Assembly (NCBI RefSeq): GCF_001613505.1
Contig: NZ_BDCM01000019.1
Location: 81,117 to 145,116, forward strand
From: Nocardia mikamii NBRC 108933
GTDB lineage: Bacteria; Actinomycetota; Actinomycetes; Mycobacteriales; Mycobacteriaceae
Direction of reading: 5' to 3'
Length of the DNA stretch: 64,000 nucleotides
Part shown: positions 9,407 through 18,089 of the stretch, piece by piece
Layout: the number at the start of each line of letters is the position of its first letter
Position numbering within the stretch: the stretch's first letter is position 1
Position numbers and translations under genes: made by a program
Notes under the pieces: model-generated
What the model was told of the DNA's origin: nothing
Databases searched by the model: none
What the model saw: only the letters and a program-made list of their open reading frames with translations

Positions 9407-10235
9407 TGCGCAGGAGGATCCGGTAGCGATCGATCTGAATGTCGATGCCGCCCTGCTGCTTCGGCATCTGGTCGGCATCGACTCCTATCCGCCGGTGCTG
9501 GCACTGCTGCCCAATATCTACCGCGTCGAGGATCGGGAACGGGTGTATTCCGTCGTCACCGATCAGCTGACCGAGGCGGGGATGATCGTCGACGGTCGGG
9601 TCCACCCGACGATCGAACATTGGCTGCACTGCCTGTACCGGCCGGATGTGGAATTGATCGCCCGGATCGTCGACACCGGTCTCGACGGTCCGAAAGGCAT
9701 GCTGCGACTGTCGCTGGTCCGCTCGGACGAGACACAGGTGCTCGCGGTGCGGTCCGACGACCATGTCGTCATCCAGTCCGTACCCGCGGGCGACCATCGC
9801 CTGGACACCCTGACCGAGGCGTTGTCGGCCGCGCTGGGGCCGGCCCCAGCGCTGGATTTCACGCCGCTGTCGGCATGGGCCGAAGACTTCGACGAGGTTC
9901 CGGCCGAGCCCGACGAGCGCCGGCGGGCACTGGTCGAACTCGGCGCCGAGCCGCGCACGGCGAGTCTGCTCTCCCGAGTGCTGAGCGAAGTCGCCCGGCG
10001 TGCGGAAATCGTCGTGACCGAACACCATGACGGAGCCACACCTCGACCCGAGGTCTGCGTAAGTGTGCTCGATACCCTGTCGGGCCGAATCATCGTGACT
10101 CCGAGTGTGGCGCTGGACGGCCGGACTCGGGCGACGTACGCGCCCGGCGACGAGGCGGCGCTGCACGCCGGCGTCGCGGCACTGGTGGATCTTCTACCCG
10201 GCCGCAGCTGGTTCGAAACCAGTCGGGTCGAATAA
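9399..10235 (+). CDS. espG: EspG, PE/PPE-specific chaperone
   Basis: About 278 residues of the ESX secretion-associated EspG family, cytosolic chaperones that bind the tip of PE/PPE dimers. The core starts IDLNVDAALLLRHLVGIDS and contains alternating beta/alpha segments typical of the family. The N-terminus is uncertain. GTG 9399 overlaps the esxH stop, but a strong AGGAGG at 9412-9417 lies downstream of that GTG and is followed in frame only by GTA, ATC or CTG codons. The gene sits between esx and the MinD-like ATPase, and its expected clients are the PE and PPE proteins encoded at 6698-8557. Confidence 0.87.
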   Translation: MDDAQEDPVAIDLNVDAALLLRHLVGIDSYPPVLALLPNIYRVEDRERVYSVVTDQLTEAGMIVDGRVHPTIEHWLHCLYRPDVELIARIVDTGLDGPKGMLRLSLVRSDETQVLAVRSDDHVVIQSVPAGDHRLDTLTEALSAALGPAPALDFTPLSAWAEDFDEVPAEPDERRRALVELGAEPRTASLLSRVLSEVARRAEIVVTEHHDGATPRPEVCVSVLDTLSGRIIVTPSVALDGRTRATYAPGDEAALHAGVAALVDLLPGRSWFETSRVE

Positions 10236-10271
10236 GACCGTCCGCCGGGCGTTTTCGAGAGGATGAGGGAC

Positions 10272-12008
10272 ATGAACCGAGCACCGAGTACGAATGGGCA
10301 TGCGGCCGAGGCCGTCCGGGCTCGGGGCGGTTACGACGCCTTCTTCGCGGCGGTGCCCGACCAGCCGGGTCCGGCGCCCACCGGTGACTCCGCGGCCTCG
10401 ACGTCGCAGGCCTCGACGTCGATGGCCGGAAATGCCGCCGCGGCAGCCGGTTCCGCCGTGCAGTCGTCGAGCGAGCCGGCCGGCGGTGCGATACCGGCCG
10501 ACCCCGCACGCTCCGCCGCACCCCTGGCCGGGGCGCCGACCGGCGCGGCGCCCGTCGGCTCAGGAGCCACCGGCGGACCGCAGCCGGGTCCGGTACCACC
10601 GGGGTCCGCGCAGCCGGGTCCGGCAGCACCGGGCTCCGTCCAGCCCGGCTCGGCGGCGGCACCCGCGCAGGTAGCTCCGGTAGCTCCGGGTGCCGTGCAG
10701 CCGGGTTCGGCGCACCCGGGTTCGGCGCAATCGGGAGCAGCGCAATCGGGATCCGTGCAGCCGGGTTCGGTGCAGCCCGGGCCGGTGCACTCGCCGGGCG
10801 TCCGGTCCGGCGCCGAAGCACCCACGAGCACCGCCGACGCCTCGACACCCCCTGCCGCCCCGCATGCGGCCGAAACATCCGCTGCGAGCTGGCATTCCGC
10901 GGCCCAGACCGCCCCGCCGACCTGGCAGCAGACCGCGACCTCGCCGCACGCCGCCGCGCCCACCCCCTACTCCACGACAACGCCGGCCGCCGCCCGGGTC
11001 CCGGACCGCGTCGACCGCAGTGTGCAGAGCTCCGAGCGGGTCGAGATCCTGCCCGCCGCACTGACTTCCGCGGAACTGCTGGCCGATATCGCCGCGGCGC
11101 ACCGCGCCCAGCTGAAATCCACCAGCGGTGTGCGGGGTGCGCTGAACAAGGTCGGCTTCAATCTCGGCCTGTCCCCGTCCGAACAGCGGAAACAGGATCG
11201 CCGGGGCCGTATCCGCCGTCAGCTCAACAGCACCTACCAGATCGCGGTGATCAGCGTGAAGGGCGGCGTCGGGCGCACCACGGTGACCGCGGCGCTCGGC
11301 TCCACCTTCGCCCGCCTGCGCCCGGACCGGGTGGTGGCGATCGACGCGAATCCCGACTTCGGTGATCTGCCGACGAGGACGCGGCCGCATCCCTACGGTC
11401 TGACGCTGCGGGATCTGGTTCGCTCCCCGAATCTCGAGGCGTTCTCGGCGGTGCATTCGTTCACCTCGATCAACGATGCCGATCTGGCCGTGGTGGCCTC
11501 ACCGTGGAATACCGAATCGGTGGAGGCGCTGTCGGGTGGTGAATACTCCGCCGCCGTCGAGATCCTGCGCCGCCACTACAACCTGATGCTCGTGGATTGC
11601 GGTACCGGCGTGCTGGATTCGGCCACCGGGAGCGTCTTGAACACCAGCGACGCGGTGCTGGTCGTCACGCCCGCGACCGTGGGCGGGGTGAAGGGCGCGG
11701 TCGCCACCCTCAATTGGCTGAATTCGCATGGGATGCAACATTTGATCGCCAAATCGATCGTCGCGATCGTGCACCATCACCCGGTGAAGCCGACCGTCGA
11801 GGTCGACCAGATCGAGAAGCTCTTCGCCACCGCCCAGCGGCCCACCTTCGAACTGCCCTACGACGCGCATCTGTCCGAAGGCGGCGAGATCGACCTCCGA
11901 CTGCTCGACGAGGACACGGGCCTGGCGTTCGAGGAGCTCGCCGCCGCGCTGGCCGACGGCTTCCCGGGTTCGCCGATGGCCGGCGGCGATCGCGGAGGGT
12001 GGCGATGA
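10272..12008 (+). CDS. EspI-like protein: Pro/Ala-rich domain fused to a MinD/ParA-type ATPase
   Basis: 578 residues. The first 270 are low-complexity Pro/Ala/Gly/Ser with degenerate QPGS-type repeats. From about 320 onward is a MinD/ParA-type ATPase with deviant Walker A KGGVGRTT (residues 330-337), VVAIDANPDFGD, and MLVDCGTG as the Walker B-like strand. The second Walker A lysine is arginine (R335). ATG 10272 is chosen over ATG 10263, which sits directly on the AGAGG site. Proteins of this architecture (EspI, Rv3888c) lie just before eccD in ESX-1 and ESX-2, but not in mycobacterial ESX-3. The stop overlaps the eccD start (ATGA), so it is coupled to the membrane machinery. Confidence 0.85.
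   Translation: MNRAPSTNGHAAEAVRARGGYDAFFAAVPDQPGPAPTGDSAASTSQASTSMAGNAAAAAGSAVQSSSEPAGGAIPADPARSAAPLAGAPTGAAPVGSGATGGPQPGPVPPGSAQPGPAAPGSVQPGSAAAPAQVAPVAPGAVQPGSAHPGSAQSGAAQSGSVQPGSVQPGPVHSPGVRSGAEAPTSTADASTPPAAPHAAETSAASWHSAAQTAPPTWQQTATSPHAAAPTPYSTTTPAAARVPDRVDRSVQSSERVEILPAALTSAELLADIAAAHRAQLKSTSGVRGALNKVGFNLGLSPSEQRKQDRRGRIRRQLNSTYQIAVISVKGGVGRTTVTAALGSTFARLRPDRVVAIDANPDFGDLPTRTRPHPYGLTLRDLVRSPNLEAFSAVHSFTSINDADLAVVASPWNTESVEALSGGEYSAAVEILRRHYNLMLVDCGTGVLDSATGSVLNTSDAVLVVTPATVGGVKGAVATLNWLNSHGMQHLIAKSIVAIVHHHPVKPTVEVDQIEKLFATAQRPTFELPYDAHLSEGGEIDLRLLDEDTGLAFEELAAALADGFPGSPMAGGDRGGWR
10573..10800 (+). repeat. Degenerate QPGS/HPGS coding repeats in the EspI-like gene
   Basis: A run of short imperfect repeats coding units such as PGSAQPGP, PGSVQPGS and PGSAHPGS. 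The underlying units are 12-18 nt of the form cagccgggttcggtg. They encode part of the disordered linker before the ATPase. Slippage in this tract would change linker length without breaking the frame when units are multiples of three. Confidence 0.7.
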
Positions 12009-13531
12009 CCGCTGCCTACGCGACCGCCCCCGCGGCGGCGGCGCCCACGGCCGAGGTGGCGCGGGCCCGGATCGCGATCATGGTCGCCACCTATCAGGTC
12101 GATGTGGTGGTGCCGACCAAATTCACCATCGAGACCTTCATCGACGATCTCCTCGGAGTCCTGTCGCGCGCGATCGACGACGAGAACGTGGATTTCACTC
12201 CGCCCAGCGGACAGTGGAGTCTGGCCCGGCCCGGTGAGCCGCCGATTCCCCGGTGGCGCAGTCTGGCCGATCACGACGTGGTCGACGGCGCCGTGCTCAT
12301 GCTCACCGCGGTGGAGTCGGCGGAGATGTTCACCCCGGTCGTCGAGGACATCACCGACGCCCTGGCGATGATCAACGAACGCGAATTCGCCGAATTCGAC
12401 CGCGGCACCATCGCGATCGTGGGCGTCAGCGCCCTGGGCGTGGGTGCGGTCGCCGCCGCCGGAATGCTGGCGTGGTCGTGGACCGAGACCGGCTCGGTGT
12501 GGTGGTGCGGGCTGCCCGCACTGCTGCTCGGCGTGGCGTACTGGGTGGCGGCGCTGGTCGTGCGCGGGCGGCGGGTGGCACCGGGCATCTCGCTGGGCCT
12601 GGCGCTGTCGGCCGTGCCGCTGCTGTCCGCCGGTGGGGCGATGCTGGTGCCGCCCGCCTACGGGGAGCCGGGCGCGTTCGCCGCGGCCAATATCGCCGCC
12701 GGGGCCGTGGTGGCCGCCGTGTCGGCCGCGACCATGATGCGCGTGACCCGTTTCGGGATCGCCACGTTGATGTCGGTCACCGTGCTGGGCGTGGTGATCA
12801 CCGCGGCCGCGGTACCGGCCACCTATCTCGATCTCGCGCTGCGGCAGGTCACCGCCGGTCTCGTCTTCGCGGGGCTGATCGTGTTGACGGCCGCGCCCCG
12901 GCTGGCGGTCGTGATCGCCCGCATCCGCCCGCCGGACCTGCCCGATCCGGGCAGTGAGGTGGCGCCGTCGACCCTGACCGACATCTTCGACGCCGAGGCC
13001 GCCCGCGAGGCCGATCCCGAACTCGAGGAGCAGGACGAGCGTGATCGGCGCCGGGCCCACTCCGGGATCGAGGCCCGCGCCCGGCTGGCCGTGACCAGCC
13101 TGCGGGGACTGATGGCGGCGGTCGCGGTACTGCTGTCGGTGTCGACGGTCGTCACCGCCGCGGCGAGCCCGGGCGGGATCCGCGAAATCGTGCTGGCGGT
13201 GGCGGTCGCCGGGATTCTGGTGCTGCGCTCGCGCTGGTTCCCGGATCGTGTGCAGGCCCTCGCGCTGGTCTCGGCCGCCGCCATCACCCTGACCGGTCTC
13301 GGATTCGTCCTGGTCGGTGCCTATCACACCCCGGGCGCCCGGCTGGTGGTCGTGCTCGTCGCGGTGGCGGCGGCGGTGGCGGCCTGCGTTGCGGCGCTTC
13401 GGCTTCCGGGTACGCGCCTGTCGCCGGTGACCCGCCGCGTCATCGATCTGATCGAGTACGCCCTGATCGTGATCGTCCCGGTGATCGCGTTCTGGATCAT
13501 GGGCATCTACACCGCCATGCGAGAGATCTGA
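12005..13531 (+). CDS. eccD: EccD, ESX polytopic membrane channel component
   Basis: 508 residues. An N-terminal ubiquitin-like domain spans about residues 20-110 (ARIAIMVATYQVDVVVPTKF) and is followed by about eleven hydrophobic helices to the C-terminus. A charged cytosolic loop (EAAREADPELEEQDERDRRR) separates two helix groups. The start ATG overlaps the preceding stop, and its own stop overlaps the mycP start by one base. EccD dimers line the membrane cavity of the EccBCDE complex. Confidence 0.95.
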   Translation: MTAAYATAPAAAAPTAEVARARIAIMVATYQVDVVVPTKFTIETFIDDLLGVLSRAIDDENVDFTPPSGQWSLARPGEPPIPRWRSLADHDVVDGAVLMLTAVESAEMFTPVVEDITDALAMINEREFAEFDRGTIAIVGVSALGVGAVAAAGMLAWSWTETGSVWWCGLPALLLGVAYWVAALVVRGRRVAPGISLGLALSAVPLLSAGGAMLVPPAYGEPGAFAAANIAAGAVVAAVSAATMMRVTRFGIATLMSVTVLGVVITAAAVPATYLDLALRQVTAGLVFAGLIVLTAAPRLAVVIARIRPPDLPDPGSEVAPSTLTDIFDAEAAREADPELEEQDERDRRRAHSGIEARARLAVTSLRGLMAAVAVLLSVSTVVTAAASPGGIREIVLAVAVAGILVLRSRWFPDRVQALALVSAAAITLTGLGFVLVGAYHTPGARLVVVLVAVAAAVAACVAALRLPGTRLSPVTRRVIDLIEYALIVIVPVIAFWIMGIYTAMREI

Positions 13532-14889
13532 TGCGTCCGATCCGATCCGCGAGCACGGCGCTGGTCGCGGTGCTCCTCCTGCTGGGTGCCGGTCCGGCCG
13601 CCGCGTTGGACCCGCCGGACGTGGTCGTTGGCGCGGCGCCGCCCGACGGCCCGCCCGGCCCCGAGGTGCCGACCAAACAGGACAAGGGCTGTCTGGCCGT
13701 CGGCCTGCTGCCCAACAGCGACGTGAAGCAGACGCCACCGCCCGAACAGGCCCTGGATCTGCGCCAGGCGCGGGCGCTGAGCCGCGGCGGCGGCGTGACC
13801 GTCGCGATCGTCGATACCGGGGTCGGCCCGAATCCGCGGCTGCCCAATCTCACCGGTGGCGGCGACTACGTGGCCGCCGGCGGCGACGGGCTCTCGGATT
13901 GCGACGCGCACGGCACGCTGATCGCCGGAATCATCGGCGCCACCTCGGATCCCGCCGACGGGTTCAGCGGTGTCGCACCGGACGCCAGGCTGGTGTCGAT
14001 CCGCTACCGGTCGGGCGCCTTCAGCCCGGAACAGCCGCAGGGGGACGAGGCCACCGCGGCGCCGGCCCGCGAGTTGCGCAATCTGGCCCGCGCCATCACC
14101 CACGCGGCGAACCTCGGCGCCGGGGTGATCACCGTATCGCTGCCGATCTGTGTGCCCGCGGATTCGAAACTCGACCAGTCGATGCTGTCGGCGGCCATCG
14201 GATTCGCCGTGCACGTGCGCGGCGCGCTCATCGTGGCCGGGGCGGGCAACACCGGTAGCTCGGGATGTCAGCAGAACCCGCCGATCGATCCGAGTCGCCC
14301 GCGCGATTCCCGGAACTGGGGTGCGGTGCAGACGATTTCGTCACCCGGCTGGTTCGGCTCGGATGTGCTGACCGTCGGATTCACCACCGCCACCGGCGCC
14401 CCGATGCCGGATTCACTTGCCGGACCGTGGGTTTCGGTGGCCGCGCCCGGCACCGGAATCGAATCGCTCGGCCCGGGCGGCGGTGGCCTGATCAACGGCG
14501 TCGGCGCGCCCGACAAACTGGTCGCCGTGGGCGGCGCCTCGTTCGCGGCGGCCTATGTGAGCGGCGTGGCCGCGCTGTTGCGTTCGCGCTACCCGAACGA
14601 GACGCCCCAGGAGATCGCCGCCCGCCTGCAGGCCAGCGCGCACGCACCTGCTCGCGGCATCGACAACTCGGTCGGTGCGGGCATGATCGACCCGCTCGCG
14701 GCACTGAGTCTTCGGACCGCTCCGCGCCAGCCGGCGGGCCTGTTCCGCTCCACCGAACTCCTCGTGCCGCCGCCCGCGCGCGCGGCCGACCGCCGCCCGG
14801 CGATCGTGGCCGGCATCGTCATCCTGGCCGCGCTCGTGGCCGGGGTGGGAGCGAGCTACGCCGGCACGGTGATCGGGAGACGCCGTTGA
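13531..14889 (+). CDS. mycP: MycP, mycosin subtilisin-like serine protease
   Basis: 452 residues. It has a signal peptide (residues 1 to about 25), a subtilase domain and a C-terminal transmembrane helix (AIVAGIVILAALVAGVGA). The catalytic triad is visible: Asp95 in VAIVDTGV, His127 in CDAHGT, and Ser337 in GGASFAAAYVSG. Mycosins sit in the periplasmic side of the ESX complex, stabilise it and cleave some substrates. The start codon shares its A with the eccD stop, and the stop overlaps the eccE TTG. Confidence 0.96.
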   Translation: MRPIRSASTALVAVLLLLGAGPAAALDPPDVVVGAAPPDGPPGPEVPTKQDKGCLAVGLLPNSDVKQTPPPEQALDLRQARALSRGGGVTVAIVDTGVGPNPRLPNLTGGGDYVAAGGDGLSDCDAHGTLIAGIIGATSDPADGFSGVAPDARLVSIRYRSGAFSPEQPQGDEATAAPARELRNLARAITHAANLGAGVITVSLPICVPADSKLDQSMLSAAIGFAVHVRGALIVAGAGNTGSSGCQQNPPIDPSRPRDSRNWGAVQTISSPGWFGSDVLTVGFTTATGAPMPDSLAGPWVSVAAPGTGIESLGPGGGGLINGVGAPDKLVAVGGASFAAAYVSGVAALLRSRYPNETPQEIAARLQASAHAPARGIDNSVGAGMIDPLAALSLRTAPRQPAGLFRSTELLVPPPARAADRRPAIVAGIVILAALVAGVGASYAGTVIGRRR

Positions 14890-16595
14890 GCGTGGCGAAC
14901 ATCCGAATCGGCAGTCCGGAGGGCGGGCCGATCGTGACGGCTTCGATCGCCGCCAGTTTCGTGCTGGTCGGTTTGTGGGGCCGCGCGCCGCTGTGGGTCG
15001 CTCCGCTGGTGGTGGTGGCGATGGCGAGCGCGGTACTGGTCCGCGTCGACGGGCGTACCGCGGTGCGCTGGTTCCTGGACTGGTGCGAGTACCGGGCCGG
15101 TATGGCGGCGCGGGCGCGGGAGCGGGCCCGGCCGCGCGAGATCCACGACGTGGAGGTCGCCGCCGGCGTGTGCGGTATCCACACCGACGAGTCGACGCTG
15201 GTCGCGATGATCCAGCTGGCACCCGACTTGGATCTGCCCACCGTGATCGGTGAGGAGACGCTCTACACCGAGGACGTCGTACCCATCGACACGCTGGTCT
15301 CGATGCTGGATCAATACGGGATCGCCGTCGACATCGATATCGTGACCACCGGCCAGCGGGTCCGTCCGGCGACCAGCTACAGCATGCTCTACGACCAGCT
15401 GATCGGCACCCATCCGGTGGTGGGGGAGCGGATGACCTGGCTGGTGCTGCGCCTGGATCAGCAGCGCAATCTCACCGCGCTGGCCCGCCGCGGCCCGGCC
15501 GAGGTCACCGGCCCGAAAGCACTCGCCACCGCGGCGCATCGGATCGCGTCCCGGCTGCGGGAGCGGGGTATCTCGGCGCACGCCCTGCCCGCGGACGCGT
15601 TGCGGGAGGCGACCCGGCTGCTGCACGCCGGGGTCGAACCCGCGGAGCTGCGCGAGCGCTGGGGACAGCTGGAATCGCCGGCCTCCGGGCGCTGCGTGAC
15701 CAGTTTCTCCATCGATTGGACCCAGTTGCACGGTGCGGGCCTCGACGACTGCTGGAACTGGAATCGCGGCCGGACCACTCTCGTGGTCAGCCTGGCCGGC
15801 GGTGCGCTCGGACCGCGCGGCATCGTGCGCTATGTCGGTCCGCCGGTCACCTCGGCGCCGGTCGACTATCTGCGGCGGCTCGGTGGCCGTCAGTCGACGG
15901 CCCTGCTGGCGACGTTGCCGACCGGAACTCCGGTCTCCGCCCTGCCGCCCGACGACACCGGCAACGACGTGGCCTCCCCGGAGCTGCTCGCGGAGCTGCC
16001 GATCACCATCGGCCCGAACGGGCAGATCCTGGGATCGATCAGTGGCCGGCCGCAGCACGCACTCGCCCTGCCGCTGTTCGACCCGGCGCGCTACAACCCG
16101 CGCCGGCGCACCATCGACGTGCACGCCGATCTGCCGGTGGCCCAGCAGATCGTGCTGCGCGCGATGGTGGTCGGCGCCGACGTCGAGGTGCATTCGGCCC
16201 GGCCGCACCGCTGGTCGCAGCTGGTTTCCGCGGTCGGCGACCCGTCCTCGCTGCGGCTGGCGGCCGAATCCGGACTCGCCGACGCGGACGGCGGGACCCC
16301 CGGCAGCCCGGCCACCATCGCGGTGTTCGACCAGATGTCACCGCGCGCCTCGACGGCGCACACCACGGTGACCATCAACGATCCGGGGACCTCGCGCCGC
16401 CGATCCGTGGATCTGGCGATCAACCAGGTCACCGCGACGTCGGTGGATGTCAGCATTCCGATGCGCACGGTGCGGGTGGATCTGATCGAGCCGCGCGGCG
16501 AGACCCGCTATTACGACAATCCGGCGCCCCCGGCGGCGGCAGGCGATAGACCGGCGATCACGGCCCCGCAGGTAGGTGGTCCTGGTGCCGACTGA
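14886..16595 (+). CDS. eccE: EccE, ESX membrane complex component
   Basis: 569 residues. Two N-terminal hydrophobic helices at about residues 15-55 are followed by a large soluble domain, the EccE layout. The start is TTG 14886, overlapping the mycP TGA and 6 nt after GGGAG. GTG 14892 is the alternative. The frame is open further upstream inside mycP, but that has no functional support. EccE forms the periphery of the EccBCDE complex. It is the last core ESX gene, and the next gene starts 15 nt later. Confidence 0.92.
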   Translation: MSVANIRIGSPEGGPIVTASIAASFVLVGLWGRAPLWVAPLVVVAMASAVLVRVDGRTAVRWFLDWCEYRAGMAARARERARPREIHDVEVAAGVCGIHTDESTLVAMIQLAPDLDLPTVIGEETLYTEDVVPIDTLVSMLDQYGIAVDIDIVTTGQRVRPATSYSMLYDQLIGTHPVVGERMTWLVLRLDQQRNLTALARRGPAEVTGPKALATAAHRIASRLRERGISAHALPADALREATRLLHAGVEPAELRERWGQLESPASGRCVTSFSIDWTQLHGAGLDDCWNWNRGRTTLVVSLAGGALGPRGIVRYVGPPVTSAPVDYLRRLGGRQSTALLATLPTGTPVSALPPDDTGNDVASPELLAELPITIGPNGQILGSISGRPQHALALPLFDPARYNPRRRTIDVHADLPVAQQIVLRAMVVGADVEVHSARPHRWSQLVSAVGDPSSLRLAAESGLADADGGTPGSPATIAVFDQMSPRASTAHTTVTINDPGTSRRRSVDLAINQVTATSVDVSIPMRTVRVDLIEPRGETRYYDNPAPPAAAGDRPAITAPQVGGPGAD

Positions 16596-16610
16596 CGAAT
16601 CGGGACGGTA

Positions 16611-16958
16611 ATGTTGATCAATGTGGTGGCGGACTCCCAGACCGATGGTGATATTCAGCCTCCGGACGGCGACGACTCGCTAACACCCCGGCAGAGCGCG
16701 GCGGCGATCTTCTCCCGCCGCCTGTCGGAGCTGATCGCGGAATCCGTGGTGTCGACCGAGGACGGCTCGACCAGGTCGCTGACGCTGTATTCGCTGGCGC
16801 AGCACCTGGAACTGGCGTACCCGGATGTGCCGGTGTCGCAGTCCGGGCTGTACCGGCTGGTGCACGGGGAAGCGATTCCGCGGTTGGATCTGATCATCGC
16901 GCTGGCCCGGGTCTTCGATGTGCCGCCGGAGTATTTCGTCACCGAACGTCCGGACTGA
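16611..16958 (+). CDS. Small HTH regulator, EspR-like N-terminal type
   Basis: 115 residues. An atypical XRE-type helix-turn-helix (LYSLAQHLELAYPDVPVSQS, then GLYRLVHGEAIPRLDLI) is followed by IALARVFDVPPEYFV. The phrase ARVFDVPPEYF is typical of actinobacterial regulators related to EspR. It starts 15 nt after eccE, so it is probably the distal gene of the ESX operon. It may regulate this locus or the two downstream genes. No sensing domain is present. Confidence 0.75.
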   Translation: MLINVVADSQTDGDIQPPDGDDSLTPRQSAAAIFSRRLSELIAESVVSTEDGSTRSLTLYSLAQHLELAYPDVPVSQSGLYRLVHGEAIPRLDLIIALARVFDVPPEYFVTERPD

Positions 16959-17033
16959 ATCGGCGAAAACTGTTCTCCCCAGCGGGAATAGTGCCGATGA
17001 GGCACGGGTGTGATTGTCGCTACCATCCGGGAT

Positions 17034-18089
17034 ATGCCCGCCGAGGACCAGGGAGATCTCTTCCTTCGCCATCGCGGCGCGGTCCTGGACACGCTGCTCT
17101 CCGACCCGTCGTTCGGATCGCCCGAATTCACCGCCGACGGCGGCCCGGCCGCCGGTCCCTCGGCTACCGAACATCCGAATGCCGTTGATTCCGTAGCGGA
17201 TTCCGATTCGGTACCGTCGGTGCGCAAGGTGAGTTCCGGGCCGAAGGCCAGTGACCGGATCATGGCGCTGCTCAGCGGTGAATCGCCCGCCGGGGCCAGC
17301 CAGCTCGAATTCACCTCGGACTTCTCCGAGCGTTCGGCGCGGCTCGGCGCGGCGGCGGAGGAATCCGAACAGCGGGCCGGCGCCGCGCCCGAACCCCGCG
17401 AGAAGGCGGCCGACCCCACCTCGGCCGGTGGGCCGCAATTTCCGCAGGTGGTGCTGGCCCAGCTGCGCAAACCGAAGGTCGCCCTGGCGGTCGCCGCGGC
17501 GCTGGCCCTCGTGCTCGTGCTGGTGCTGGTCACCACGGGCGGTAAGAAGAGCAATCCCGAGCAGCTGGCCGTGGTCACTCCGGTGGCCGCCGCACCCCCG
17601 TCGTCGAAGCCGGGCGCGGGTCCGGAATCGGCGCCCTCGGAGTCGAGCAGCGCCCCCATCAAGGTCCGATCCGCGCAGGCGCACTGCCCGGCCGGCAGTA
17701 CGGACGCGATGGACGCCTTTTCCGGTGAGCCGGGCAAAGCCTGGTCCTGCGTGCGGGCGTTCAAGATCGACGGCCAGGTCATGACGATCGACCTCGGCAA
17801 GAAATACCAGGTGGACTCCATCGGGATCGTCCCCGGCTGGGACAGCGTCGGCAGCGACGGTGCGGACCAGTGGAACAAGTACCGCACGGTGAGCCGGGTG
17901 TCGTATCTGTTCGACGATCCGACCGCGACGCGATATACGCAGCAGACGCTGGATCAGCGCAGTCTCGTGGTCACCAAGATGTCTCCCGCGGTCAGCGCCT
18001 CGAAGATCACCTTGACGATCCAGCAGTCCAAAGGCGAGCCCTCGATCAACGCCACCGCCATCTCCTCGATTGTGATCACGGGACATTGA
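17034..18089 (+). CDS. Membrane-anchored protein with possible discoidin-like C-terminal domain
   Basis: 351 residues from ATG 17034. A cytosolic, acidic, low-complexity N-terminal half (about 1-140) is followed by one transmembrane helix (VALAVAAALALVLVLVLVT) and a Pro/Ser linker. The extracytoplasmic domain of about 135 residues contains HCPAGSTDAMDAFSGEPG and IDLGKKYQVDSIGIVPGW, which resembles a coagulation-factor F5/8C (discoidin) jelly roll. That fold call is my inference. The two cysteines (HCPAG, WSCVR) may form a disulfide. No ribosome binding site is visible. It overlaps the next gene by 4 nt, and follows the ESX genes in the same direction, suggesting an ESX-associated envelope role. 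Confidence 0.65.
   Translation: MPAEDQGDLFLRHRGAVLDTLLSDPSFGSPEFTADGGPAAGPSATEHPNAVDSVADSDSVPSVRKVSSGPKASDRIMALLSGESPAGASQLEFTSDFSERSARLGAAAEESEQRAGAAPEPREKAADPTSAGGPQFPQVVLAQLRKPKVALAVAAALALVLVLVLVTTGGKKSNPEQLAVVTPVAAAPPSSKPGAGPESAPSESSSAPIKVRSAQAHCPAGSTDAMDAFSGEPGKAWSCVRAFKIDGQVMTIDLGKKYQVDSIGIVPGWDSVGSDGADQWNKYRTVSRVSYLFDDPTATRYTQQTLDQRSLVVTKMSPAVSASKITLTIQQSKGEPSINATAISSIVITGH

Noticed and set aside
14265..14886. Upstream extension of eccE into mycP
   Set aside because: Open frame inside mycP without start support; TTG 14886 has GGGAG at the right distance.
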